From contig JAUJYN010000029.1 in assembly GCA_030737835.1 (NCBI GenBank), forward strand, positions 1,352,871 through 1,416,870: 64,000 bases of DNA, written 5' to 3'. Under the pieces are notes generated by a model that was not told the DNA's origin, did not search any database, and saw only the letters and a list, made by a program, of their open reading frames with translations. Shown one piece after another: positions 44,575 to 56,574 of this stretch (the first letter of the stretch is position 1; every line of letters begins with the position of its first letter). Source of the stretch: Acorus gramineus (Eukaryota; Streptophyta; Magnoliopsida; Acorales; Acoraceae). Made by a program: the position numbers and the translations under genes.

Positions 44575-45691
44575 GATGCCCCCTCTCCTGTTCTTTTGAA
44601 TTGTCGAGAGAGCAGGAGATCAAAAAAATCACCTCGCCTCCGCTTTTTGGGAGGTCAAAGATATGGTCGCCTGTCTCCTCGGGATTCTCTAATCCATTGA
44701 GGATTTGACGCCTGATTTGCTGTGTCAGCCTTAATGGCACGTGGCCTTCCGTGGTCTTTCCTTAGAAAACTCAAACGTCAGTGTCCCTTCGGTTTTCGTG
44801 AAAACCCATTTTTGAGGCATTGATTACCCCTCAGTGCTTCATCGAATAAGTGCTGCCGTCTTTTCGAAGCGTCGTTTCAGTAGTATATAAAGGCAAGGTG
44901 AGATGCACCATTTCACCCCATCTCGTCCTCTTTTCTTGATTCTTCCTTTTGAATCTTGAACCCCCCATGGATAAAACCACCATCATAGAGAGAATTGCTG
45001 TCACTGCAGCCCTTCACAGAGAGTTGGGCATTTCCTTAGACTACATGGTAAATGAGTTGGCTGAGGAAGAAGCCCCCATTCTCTACCCTGACACCGTTCT
45101 CCTCCATCCGAGCTATTTTAAGGATAGGGGTCTCTCTCTCCCTCTCCCACACTTGGTGGCAGAGTTTCTCAATTTCTTTGGCCTCCACCCCATCTTGGTC
45201 GTCCCCAACGTGTATCGCATCCTGATGTGTGTGGTCGCGTTGGGAAGGAGGACAGAAGTTGAACTTGGTCTGACTGAGATCCGCTGGATCTATCAGGTCA
45301 AGGCTTCGACCACGGGGCGGTCCCCTTCATTCTACATCTCCCCCCGGGCTAGGGCGCCAGAATTGGTTCTTGGCATGTCCCGGGGTGATGTCTTTGACTT
45401 GCAGGATCCTCGGATTCGGGTCCAGGGTCCCTAGATGCCAGACGGCTCGGACTCGAAGAATCGCCACTTGTGTCATCCTTGGAGTCCGAAGGTGGGATTC
45501 CCCTAGGCCGAAGGTCGAGGAGGTGAACATGGAGGACATCTCCCGGGTGATGGAGTACCCAAACCGGTTATGGTGGGAACTTCTTGGATTGTTGGAACCG
45601 AGACATGCGCCGACCGAGGCGAGGTTTCTTGCTGGTGTGGTTGAGCCTGCCGGTGGCCTGGGTTCGGTTCCCAATCCTTCTGGTCCGATCG

Positions 45692-48600
45692 TGTTGTGCC
45701 TGTGTCATTTGGAGCGCTCTAATTGAAAATTTGGTTACATAATTTTTTTTTCTCCTAGAAGTTATGTATTTTCGATTTGGTATTTGGATTTGATTTTGTT
45801 AAAATCCAAGATGAAGAGGTTTAAATATGATTTTATTATGAGATGCTCAGTTTTGAGTTAGCTTTCATACAAAAGTGGAATCAGATCAACTGGATTTCTG
45901 TAGTAAAAGTTATGGGTGTTTTACCAAGTATACCCCGGGATTAAAATTCTGGCAGCAGCCCTGTTCTATGTTTAGCTCTAATTTCGGAATAGCTGGAGAG
46001 ATTATGTGATCTTGGCATAAACATGAAAGTTGTAGATAATCTTCTTGGCTTTCCAACGGAATTGGAATTGTGCAATTCGGAGCTATATTGAGGAAGTTAT
46101 GGCTGTTCTAGTGAAGCATGTGCAGAATTTCTAAGCCAGGGATGAAATGGTCATTTCCATCCCTCTTTAGATATTTATTTGGGCAAAATATCTCTCTCTC
46201 TCTCTCTCTCTCTTCCCCTCCCACTCTCACGTCAACTTCTTGTCTCTCTTTCTCTCTTTCAACCCCCCCCCCCAAGTGTTTGTGTTTATTCCCCAAAGAG
46301 AAGAGAAGGAGAAGGTGAAGGAAGAAGAGAAGGGTTTGTTCAGGTGTTGTTGTTGATCCTCCTCTCTCAAGCTCCCTTTTCATGATCCTTCCCCCCCCCT
46401 GATTTTCAGCCAAGGAGGCTGAGGAGAGGCTGAAGAGGTGGTGGAGGTGGTGGTGGTTGAGGTGGTCGTGGGCGTGTCAAGAGCCCCGCATCTCCCCCTT
46501 TCCCTTTCCCTCTTTTGGTAAGTCCTCTTCCCCTTCTTTTTGATTTTTAGGGTTGTTGGGATGGTTAGGGTGTTCATGCATGCTATGCATATGGGTTAGA
46601 GTGTGTGTGATGGGTTGGCGAGGGTCAAAAAGGGATTGGGAGAGGCTGGGCGCGTGTTGGGGGCAGTCTGCGTGCGTGCACACGTAGGCACGCGCGCAGG
46701 CGGGCGCTGGTGCGAGCGGGGGTGCGCGCGAGGCGTGCGCGGGCGCGGGGCAGTGCTCCTGGGCATGCTCCTGGGCGCTGGACTGGGGGCCAATGCGCGC
46801 GCGCGCGTGCGCGCGCATGCGTGCGCGTGCTGGGGCATGTGCGGGGTTCTGAACGGGCCCGCAGTGCGCGCTAGGGTGCGCGGGCTAGACGTGCAGTGCG
46901 CGTGGGCACGCGCGAGCGTGTGCACGCGCGCGGTAGGGCGTCTGGGCGCGCGGTAGTGCGCCAAGGGTGCTGGGGTGCGTGCGTGCGTGCGTATGCGTGC
47001 GTGCGTGTGCGGGGGGCCATGCGTGTGGCTGCCCGAGGGTTCGGGTAGGTGTCGGGGCACTCGGACTCGCGTGCGTACATGCATGCTCGCATGCGTGCGA
47101 GTCCGTATGCATGCTTGTTCGAGTATTTGGTATTTCTAATGATTTCTATGTGTAAATTGTGTTGTTACTCACCAAATTGGATGCCCCTACCTTGCAGATC
47201 TCGTCGGAAGGGATGCGCGAGGTCCCAGGTCGTATGGTGAGTGGTTCGATTCCAATCCCCCCCCTCTCTAGGGATGCGTTCGACGCGCGTAGACACGAGT
47301 CGGGCATCGATGGGGCCCCCTAGCTATAATATGTAGATACCATGTTAATGCATGTTCGCTATGATATAACCATGCCTTGTTAGACATTATATGCTAGGGA
47401 TATACACCCATGATTCATGCATAGAGGCCCATACATGCCTAGACACCATGTCCCATGCTTGAAAAGCCTTGATCTTTGCATGTTTCCCATTTAGTTTAAT
47501 TTATTTAAATCAAATGAGATTATATTGGTATAAGCATGCCTTAGAGAATATTATAACCTTGTTGTTATAATATATGTTTCCCCGCATCCTAGTTATGCGC
47601 CCTGGAGGAATTCTTGAGAATTCATGACATTAGTAGTGTTAGAAATCGTTGTCGACGGATCCAAGAGGATCGTATCTGCGTGAGTAGGCTGTTTTCTCCC
47701 CTTCGTTGGATCCGAGTAGGGACTCCCCGGCGTTGGAAAGCTGTCCTGACAGAGGGCTCCCATCTGTAGGTACCTCCGATGCGTCAAAGGGTGCTGATCG
47801 TGGGAGTATACCAGGTAGAGGCTACGGAGTGAGGGAGAGGCTACTGGTGGACCAAGGGTGGAGAGCAGTCTAGTCTGTCCCAAAAGGCCCATGTCACCCC
47901 TTAAAGGGTGAGGGTGAGGGTGGGGTGGGTCGGCGATGTTACGACCCACTAGCTTGTACCGGTTCTCCCGTTTAGGGACTTTAATTATTTTAAGGTTAAT
48001 ATGAGTGTGTTGAATAGATTGTTGTTATGCCTGTGTTTTGATATCTCGATAAGTGATTACCGAGAGTAGTTGTTTTTCATTGAGTTCGCTTTGCGAACAT
48101 GGGATCGTTCTCCCCTTCGTTCGATCCGATGTAGGAACTTCTCGGGATTACAGCTGTCCTGACAGAGGGCTCCCATCTGTAGGTACTACCGATGCATTCG
48201 GGAACGTACTGACCATGGGAGTATACCAGGTAGAGGCTACCCGGGGAAAGGGGTACCAGTAGACCAAGGGTGTAGAGCGATGAGTTGAAGAGGCCGGGTT
48301 GTAGCTGTCCTGACAGAGGGCTCCCATCCGTAGGTACCACCGATGCATTCGGGAGCGTACTGATCGTGGGAGTATACCAGGTAGAGGCTACCCGGGAGAG
48401 GGTTAACGAATGATATTGGTGAGGGTGAGGATGAGGCGAAGACACATCGCCGCGTGACCCATTCGTTGTTCGACCGTTCCCATAGTTGTTGGGTCCGGTC
48501 TCGTAATCGATGTTCAAGGACATCGTTGGGTCAGTTATCCTGATGTAGATGATCCAGTAGTGTTGTGTAGACCAGTAATTCTGGGTCTCCTCGACCAACG

Positions 48601-49196
48601 GTATGGTCTCTCCCCAAAAGTCCCAAGAGCCTCCCTCCGGGAGTGAGGGTGAGGGTGAGGTTGGTCGCGCTGCCGCGTGACCCTGTTATCCATGGGTTTC
48701 CACCCATGTTTTCCTTGAAAGGAAAGTGTATATGTATTGAACTGTAGTATGGTGATTGGTTTCCAGCCACTCACTGAGCTTGTAGCTCACCCCTCGCATA
48801 CTGTTTCTTTTCAGGGGCAGTGTTGGGCGTGGAGCTGGAGCTTTCCTGTGGCGTGGTCTTATGGGCGTGGAGCGTTCTTCCGGCAGATGGCGAGTGCGAG
48901 GCTGTCAGCAGTCCTAGAGTCAATGTATGTATTGTAATTCGTGCATGTGGCACAAGTTGTATTTTCTTTGGTCTAGACTTGGCTCTCACAGGACAGTGAT
49001 TGTGTATTCGAGTCTGTAATAATGTTTTTGATTTATAGACATTGTTTATATATTATGCTTCCGCTTTTCAGTCAGTTATCATTATCTTGCTTTGCCACCT
49101 TGTGTATTGTTGTTGGAGTCTTTATTGACCTCAGGTATTGATAGCTGATATTTTATTATTGCCACATCTCGGGGACGGCCGCCCTGGGGCGTGACA
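45692..49196 (+). repeat. A2 5' LTR
   Basis: 3,505 bp from TGTTGTGCCTGTGTC to GGGGCGTGACA. Parts in order: AT-rich U3; CT microsatellite (46191-46212); leader with GGTGGT repeat (46437-46460); intron-like segment 46518-47197 (TGGTAAGT to CTTGCAG); inside it a GC-rich island (46650-47110). Then a Tekay-like block with hairpin GTGGGTCG...CGACCCAC (47925-47949), two ~95 bp modules (48151, 48303), and the tail with CCTGGGGCGTGACA. The region 47330-48010 matches the Tekay LTR of E2, so this LTR looks like a chimera of A and Tekay LTR parts. Confidence 0.92.
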
Positions 49197-51930
49197 AAAG
49201 TTGGTATCAGAGCCTGGTCCTATCAGAGCCTAAGTCTAGTCGTATAGATGATGAGTCGTAGGATTGTCATCCGAGTACTCTTGTTTTAGAAGTTATCTTA
49301 GGTTGCTGACATGCCTCCTCGCATCCGTTGACGTGGACGTGACCCCCTGGACCCCCCTTAAGTTGTCGACTGGGTCGACTGGTTAGGGTCAGTTGTTGGA
49401 TCCCTTGTTGCGGGATTAAGGCTTGGGTAGGAGATTCTAGCCTAGTAGTGTGATAGTGATGAATTGGTCACAATTTCTAAGGTATGGATTGTGTCTCGAT
49501 AATGGAGCTTCTTTCCCGTGCATCGGTATTGCTGGTAACCATTGAGTTCGCGTGCGGCGCCAGTTTCAAGTTTTGAGGGTGTGGCGTATTGCTCATTAAG
49601 GGGTGATGTCTTCTTCTAGCCTTCCTACTCAGGATTAAGGGGCCTTGCAGGGTCAGCGTTGAGACCCGGGCTAGGGTACTCCGTGTTCCTTGTTTGGTTG
49701 TCGGGATATCCTATATCGGGACCTCATGGTGCCCTGCCAAGGTTCTTTTCCCAGTCAAGGAATACCTTTGAAGCATCTATAAGATGATGGATTTTCCTCT
49801 CACTTGGAAGGTGCTGTAGCGAGTGGTGATGCGTACGATCGGGATTGGGTGCATCCTATTGCAGCTTGGTGGGCAATTGCTTGTGGACTGGGTTCCATAG
49901 TGGCATCTGGAGTCGCTTCGATATATCATTGTGCGTTGTAGCTGCCCGGTTGAGGCTAGAGCCCTGTGAGGTGCTCCCAGATACTATGCTTGTTGGTGCG
50001 CCCATATGGCAGAGATAGTGGGCTTGGGAGGCTACCAGGTAGAGGCCACACCGGGAGAGTGCTACTGGATGATGTCGAGAGCATGGACTCCCTGTGATGA
50101 ATCTGCCCATGGAGTGCAGGATGCTGGAGTTCCAATGGTTATAGTTGAGCGACCTATCTCTGGTGGCATGTGAAGCACAGTTGTGGATACTGTCGCATTT
50201 TGCCCCACATTGGTCGCAAATAAGGAGACGCGATGCTAGCGTTCGTGATGGGACTCAACCGCCCTATCGGATAGATGACGTCGCATAGGCATTGTCGAGG
50301 TTCGACGACCCCTTATTGCGTGTCTTGTGGATTAAGTGTGGTTGAGCGGCTTACCAAGCGTGTAAGTGTCATCATGAGCGCCAGCCATGCTCGAGGAGCA
50401 GAATCTGGACTTAATCGTTCGAGGTGTTGTTTTGATCTTCCCGTGAGGATTGAAGATCAGGTACCCCCTTGCTGTGAATTGATGATCTATTTGACCAGCT
50501 CTGGGAGCGAGTGTCTTCTGTTAGATCGATCTTCGCACCAGGGTACCACAAGTTGGAGATCCCGGAGTTGGACATCCTGTAGATGGCCTTTCGTGACCGT
50601 TTCAGGCACTACGAGTTTTAAGTACTGCTGTCGGGGTTGACGAATGTGCCGGATGCCTTCGTGAATCTCAAAAGTTTTATTGGGCTTCCGTGGACTACTT
50701 TGCGGTAAACTTCATTGAGATTGTTGTGGTGCGATGAAAAGGCGATATGGGTGACCTTGTTTCCCCAGGTTGGCATGCCCTCAGGCAAAGTTCGAGAATC
50801 ATCATCGCGTTGGAAAGCGTCAGTCCATGGAGATTCCTCAGTGGACGTGGGAGTGGGTTATCAGGGATTGTTGTGGACTCGCTAATGTCACGTTCGGGTC
50901 ACGACGCCGTCTAGGTGATCAATGACCGACTGACTAAGTCTGCGCTTCCCTCCCTAATCCGACTGATTGAGTCTCTGGACGCCTTGACGTGGGTTTTCAC
51001 CTTCGCGATTGTTCGTCTTCATGGCACTCCGGTCGGCGTTATTTTCGGTTGAGACGCGAGGGTTACTTTGAGGTTGTGGCGCAGCCTTTGGCGCGAGCCT
51101 CCATTTAAGTATAGCGTTTCATCGCCGATGGACAGCCAGACAAAGAGGACGATTCAGACCTTGGAGGACATGCTAAGTGCTTGCGTGCTCGATGATGAGG
51201 GCAGTTGGGTGAGGCACCACCCATTTGTTGGGGTATGCCTGCAAGACGACTGCCATTCGAGCATCCAAATGGTACTGTGAAAGGCACTCTACAGGCGCAG
51301 TTTTATACCTCCCTTGTGTTGGGACGGTTGAGGAGCGCCAGCTAGAGGGGCCACAATTATTTATTTGACCTTGCAGTGGCCAGGTTGGTTCATGTGTGCA
51401 TCTGCACCTCCCAGAACCGACAGAAGGGCTACGCAGGTCATCGTCGCCAGGAGCTTACCTTCGGGTTTGGCGACCATGTTTTCGTGAAGGTGTCCCAGTT
51501 TAAGGGCACCCTCTGTTTCGACGTTCGGGGCAAGCTGAGTTTGCTCTTTAATGGGACTGTTTCTCGTCATTGAGTGGATTGGGGAGGTGGCTTATCATGT
51601 AGCCTTTCCCCCACAGCTGGCTCATGCCCACGACGTCATCCTTGTCTCATGACCGAGGCGTTATGTCCACGATCCTGCTCAGTCATTCAGTTCGACTGTC
51701 TCATTCTCGAGCTGGATTTGTCGTTCATGGAGCAGTGGATCGAGGTCAGAGACCAGCATGAGAAGAGGCTCCACGCTAAGACCGTTCCTTTGATTATAGT
51801 GTGTCGGTAGCGCCAATCTGGTGCATAGACCACTTGGAAGCAAAAGGTCTATGCGTGATACTTGCTACATTCGGTCTTCCCTTTGGGTTTCCTTAAATTT
51901 TGAGGACTAAATTTCCTAAGGGGGGAAGAA
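49197..51930 (+). pseudogene. A2 interior: decayed Tekay-like pol remnant with PBS and PPT
   Basis: It begins AAAGT plus the iMet PBS TGGTATCAGAGC (49202-49213) and ends with the PPT CTAAGGGGGGAAGAA (51916-51930). Between them: an untranslated leader (to ~49650), a segment with no recognisable domain (49650-50480), an RT echo (50480-50720), integrase core pieces ([20 protein letters not shown] near 51128), and C-terminus/chromodomain echoes (GTLCFDVRGKLS near 51510, PPQLAHAHDVI near 51610). The frame changes often. There is no gag, protease or RNase H. It is nearly the same text as 26373-28669 in A1, including shared breaks such as IRLIESLDALTWV. Confidence 0.87.
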
Positions 51931-54900
51931 TGTTGTGCCTGTGTCATTTGGAGCGCTCTGATTGAAAATTTGGTTACATAATTTTTTTCTCCTAGAAGTT
52001 ATGTATTTCCGATTTGGTATTTGGATTTGATTTTGTTAAAATCCAAGATGAAGAGGTTTAAATATGATTTTATTATGAGATGTCCAGTTTTGAGTTAGCT
52101 TTCATGCAAAAGTGGAATCATATCAACTGGAATCATGTAGTAAAAGTTATGGGTATTTTACCACGTATACCCCGGGGATGAAAATTCTGGCAGCAGCCCT
52201 ATTCTATGTTTAGCTATAATTTCGGAATAGCTGGAGAGATTATTTGATCTTGGCATAAACATGAAAGTTGTAGATAATCTTCTTGGCTTTCCAACGGAAT
52301 TGGAATTGTGCAATTCGGAGCTATATTGAGGAAGTTATGGCTGTTCTAGTGAAGCATGTGCAGAATTTCTAAGTCAGGGATGAAATGGTCATTTCCATCC
52401 CTCTTGAGATATTTATTTGGGCAAAAAATATATATATATCTCTCTCTCTCTTCCCCTCCCACTCTCACGTCAACTTCTTGTCTCTCTTTCTCTCTTTCAA
52501 ACCCCCCCCCCCAAGTGTTTGTGTTTATTCCCCAAAGAGAAGAGAAGGAGAAGGTGAAGGAAGAAGAGAAGGGTTTGTTCATGTGTTGTTGTTGATCCTC
52601 CTCTCTCAAGCTCCCTTTTCATGATCCTTCCCCCCCCTGATTTTCAGCCAAGAAGGAGGCTGAGGAGAGGCTGAAGAGGTGGTGGTGGTGGTGGTGGTTG
52701 AGGTGGTCGTGGGCGCGTCGAGAGCCCCGCATCTCCCCCTTTCCCTCTTTTGGTAAGTCCTCTTCCCCTTTTTTTTTTATTTTTAGGGCTATTGGGATGG
52801 TTAGGGTGTTCATGCATGCTATGCATATGGGTTAGAGTGTGTGTGAGGGGTTGGAGAGGGTTAAAAAGAGGTTGGGAGAGGCTGGGCGTGCGTTGGTGGC
52901 AGCAAACGCGCGCGGGTGCTCGCGGGCGCTGGCGCGAGCAGGGGTAAGCGCGAGGCGTGCGCGCGCGGGCGCGCGCAAGCTTGCGCGCGCGCGGGGCAGT
53001 GCGCCTAGGCATGCTCCTGGGCGCGGGGCTGGGGGGCAGTGCGCGCGCGCGCGTGCGTGCGCGTGCTGGGGCATGCACGGGGTTCTGCACGGGTGCGCAG
53101 TGCGCCCGAGGGCGCGCGGGCTAAACGCGCGGTGCGTGCGGGCAGGCGCGCGGCAGTGCGCCAAGGGTGCTGGGGCGCGTGCGTGCGTGCGCGTGCGGGG
53201 GGCCATGCGTGTGGCTGCCCGAGGGTTCGGGTAGGTGTTGTGGCACTCGGACTCGCGTGCGTACGTGCATGCTCGCATGCGTGCGAGTCCGTATGCATGC
53301 TTGTCCGAGTATTTGGTATTTCTAATGATTTCTATGTGTAAATTGTGTTGTTACTTACCAAATTGGATGCCCCTACCTTGCAGATCTCGTCGGAAGGGAT
53401 GCGCGAGGTCCCGGGTCGTATGGTGAGTGGTTCGATTCCAATCCCCCCCCTCTCTAGGGATGCGTTCGACGCACGTAGACGCGCGTCACGCATCGATGGG
53501 GCCCCCTAGCTATAATATGTAGATACCATGTTAATGCATGTTTGCTATGACATAACCATGCCTTGTTAGACATTATATGCTAGGGATATACACCCATGAT
53601 TCATGCATAGAGGCCCATACATGCCTAGACACCATGTCCCATGCTTGAAAAGCCTTGATCTTTGCATGTTTCCCATTTAGTTTAATTTATTTAAATCAAA
53701 TGAGATTATATTGGTATAAGCATGCCTTAGAGAATATTATAACCTTGTTGAATATATGTTTCCCCGCATCCTAGTTATGCGCTCTGGAGGAATTCTTGAG
53801 AATTCATGACATTAGTAGTGTTAGAAATCGTTGTCGACGGATCCAAGAGGATCGTATCCGCGTGAGTAGGCTGTTTTCTCCCTATCGTTGGATCCGAGTA
53901 GGGACTCTCCGGCGTTGGAAAGCTGTCCTGACAGAGGGCTCCCATCTATAGGTACCTCCGATGCGTCGGATGGTGCTAATCGTGGGAGTATACCAGGTAG
54001 AGGCTACGGAGTGAGGGAGAGGCTACTGGTGGACCAAGGGTGGAGAGCAGTCTAGTCTGTCCCAAAAGGCCCATGTCACCCCTTAAAGGGTGAGGGTGAG
54101 GGTGAGGTGGGTCGGCGATGTTACGACCCACTAGTTTGTACAGTTACTCCCGTTTAGGGACTTTAAGTATTTTGAGGTTAATATGAGTGTCTTGAATAGA
54201 TTGTTGTTATGCCTGTGTTTTGATATCTCGGTAAGTGATTATCGAGAGTAATTGTTTTTCATTGGGTTCGCTTTGCGAACATGGGATCGTTCTCCCCTTC
54301 GTTGGATCCGATGTAGGAACTTCTCAGGATTACAGCTGTCCTGACAGAGGGCTCCCATCTGTAGGTACTACCGATGCATTCGGGAACGTACTGACCATGG
54401 GAGTATACCAGGTAGAGGCTACCCGGGGAAAGGGCTACCGGTGGACCAAGGGTGTAGAGCGGTGAGTTGAAGAGGCCAGGTTGTAGCTGTCCTGACAGAG
54501 GGCTCCCATCCGTAGGTACCACCGATGCATTCGGGAGCGTACTGATCGTGGGAGTATACCAGGTAGAGGCTACCCGGGAGAGGGTTAACGAATGATATTG
54601 GTGAGGGTGAGGATGAGGCGAAGACACATCGCCGCGTGACCCATTCGTTGTTCGACCGTTCCCATAGTTGTTGGGTCCGGTCTCGTAATCGATGTTCAAG
54701 GACATCGTTGGGTCAGTTATCCTGATGTAGATGACCCAGTAGTGTTGTGTAGACCAGTAATTCTGGGTCTCCTCGACCAACGGTATGGTCTCTCCCCAAA
54801 AGTCCCAAGAGTCTCCCTCCGGGAGTGAGGGTGAGGGTGAGGTTGGTCGCGCTGCCGCGTGACCCTGTTATCCATGGGTTTCCACCCATGTTTTCCTTGA

Positions 54901-55377
54901 AAGGAAAGTGTATATGTATTGAACTGTAGTATGGTGATTGGTTTTCAGCCACTCACTGAGCTTGTAGCTCACCCCTCGCATACTGTTTCTTTCCAGGGGC
55001 AGTGTTGGGCGTGAAACTGGAGCTTTCCTGTGGCATGGTCTTATGGGCGTGGAGCGTTCTTCCGGCAGATGGTGAGTGCGAGGCTGTCAGCAGTCCTAGA
55101 GTCAATGTATGTATTGTAATTCGTGCATGTGGCACAAGTTGTATTTTCTTTGGTCTAGACTTGGCTCTCACAGGACAGTGATTGTGTATTCGAGTCTATA
55201 ATAATGTTTTTGATTTAGAGACATTGTTTATATATTATGCTTCCGCTTTTCAGTCAGTTATCATTATCTTGCTTTGCCACCTTGTGTATTGTTGTTGGAT
55301 CTTTATTGACCTCACGTATTGATAGCTGATATTTTATTATTGCCACGTCTTAGGGACGGCCGCCCTGGGGCGTGACA
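51931..55377 (+). repeat. A2 3' LTR
   Basis: 3,447 bp, same structure as the 5' LTR: CT microsatellite (52431-52451), GGTGGT repeat (52679-52698), intron-like segment 52753-53383 (TGGTAAGT to CTTGCAG), GC-rich island (52900-53290), Tekay-like block (53520-54190), two ~95 bp modules (54333, 54485) and the standard tail. Differences from the 5' LTR are mostly single-base changes and small indels in the GC-rich and CT-rich parts. Confidence 0.92.
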
Positions 55378-55939
55378 GATCGAAGGAACGCGGCGGCGCT
55401 CTCTGAGGCTCCTCCAGTTGGGTTCTAGATCATGTTCCATTGCCCCACTGGTTGATCTCACCTCTTCACCGCCGCCCTCTGTTCGATCTTCTTCCTCCGC
55501 ATCGTCTTCCTTATCTTCTTCTTCTTCATCGTCTGCTCCCCTTGGGGATATTGTTTCTCCCACCGGTTACTTAAATCTTGGTTACGCACCCATGGTGCCC
55601 TTGGTGACCCAAGACGCTGGTGCGGATGCTGCCCCTACTCTGGGGGATTGTTTTCTAGATGTCGACCTCCCTCTGGCCGGTTCATCGAGGAATTTGTAAG
55701 CCTCAGCAGACGCTGCCCTTATTTCCTTGTACCGCCAGATGCGAGAGCTCCAAGAAGCTTGCACGGGCGCCAAGGAGGAACATCTCCTAGAGTTCATCAG
55801 CAGATACCGTCTAGGCTATGCTGACCACTCTCGTGGTTTTCAAGAAATGAACAACGAGGAACTGCATGTGCTTCAGCGAGCAACAAGGGAGATGAGATAT
55901 CACTGGAAGAACCGAGCAGGCGACATAGCAGATAGATGA

Positions 55940-56574
55940 CTATCCCAGACTGGATATATTTTTTTTATACGTAATATTTATCCAATAAATGAATAAAAAA
56001 AATTACTTTTTGGATCTACCTTGCTCTTATCTTGTGTACTTGTGTTTTTAGTCAAGTCCCAAATGAACATAGACTATTCTCCTTGATGCATGCTTACATT
56101 TTCACGCCAAAGCGCTTCAAAAACTAAAGCACCTCGATTTCTTCCGTGACTAACCCATACTTAGGCGAATAGGTTAATCTGCGTTGAACGAGTTGAAGTG
56201 CCTTGTCTTATGTCCATGAACAGGATTTACCTGGTCGCGTCTGTCTGGTCGCAAAGACCTACCCGCCGATCTGTCTTTTTTTGTCGCCACACGGAAAGCT
56301 TGGGATAAATATGTCATAAACTTGCCACGTAAGCTACACATCTGTTGAAACTGACGCTTCGTCTTCTATGCCAGCTGTCCCTCGATTTCTATAGAAGATT
56401 TTGGTGGAAAATCTTCCGCAATCTCGATTTTCGCGCCTTCATTTTGATTACGGGAAGTTCTCAAGGAAGAACTCCTTAATGTAGCCATATCCTGCCGAGA
56501 GAGAGAATCCACCAAATCAAATCCCCTCTTCGTTCCCAAACTTCATTTCTTCTTGTTTTTCTCTTCGCATCGCT
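55940..56574 (+). other. Spacer between the two T2 antisense ORFs
   Basis: No coding signal. After the stop at 55939 there is a T-rich tail with AATGAATAAAAAAA (55996-56009), a possible poly(A) region for ORF 1. Then comes a TCTGGTCGC-rich stretch (56221-56260) that recalls the LTR repeats, and a CTTCATTTCTTC leader before the ATG of ORF 2. Confidence 0.5.

Larger units (their letters stand above)
45692..55377 (+). mobile_element. A2: complete non-autonomous family A element, TSD GATCG
   Basis: 9,686 bp with two long LTRs, flanked by perfect GATCG copies (45687-45691 and 55378-55382). PBS at 49202-49213, PPT at 51916-51930. The interior is only 2,734 bp of decayed Tekay-like sequence. It is inserted in antisense ORF 1 of T2, in the opposite orientation to T2. 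The complete ends, PBS, PPT and TSD show it arrived by ordinary retrotransposition, although it encodes no usable protein. Confidence 0.95.
44949..55939 (+). pseudogene. T2 antisense ORF 1 (Transposase_28-like), split by A2
   Basis: Own sequence is 44949-45691 and 55383-55939. The N-terminal domain has LSLPLPHLVAEFLNFFGLHP, then VPNVYRILMCVVALG and LTEIRWIYQV. This resembles the 'putative gypsy type transposon' (Transposase_28) family of plant retroelement proteins; I rely on memory of the pattern. The frame shifts near 45,400-45,434. From 45370 the second frame runs to the A2 junction (VPNPSGPI). When A2 and one GATCG are discounted it continues in phase at 55383 (Ser/Pro-rich, GYLNLGYAPM), meets one stop (TAA, 55697-55699), and goes on in the same frame to 55939 (helical YRQMRELQEA... 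EMNNEELHVLQRAT). Function unknown. The ATG at 44967 (MDKTTIIERI) is the likelier start. Confidence 0.75.
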
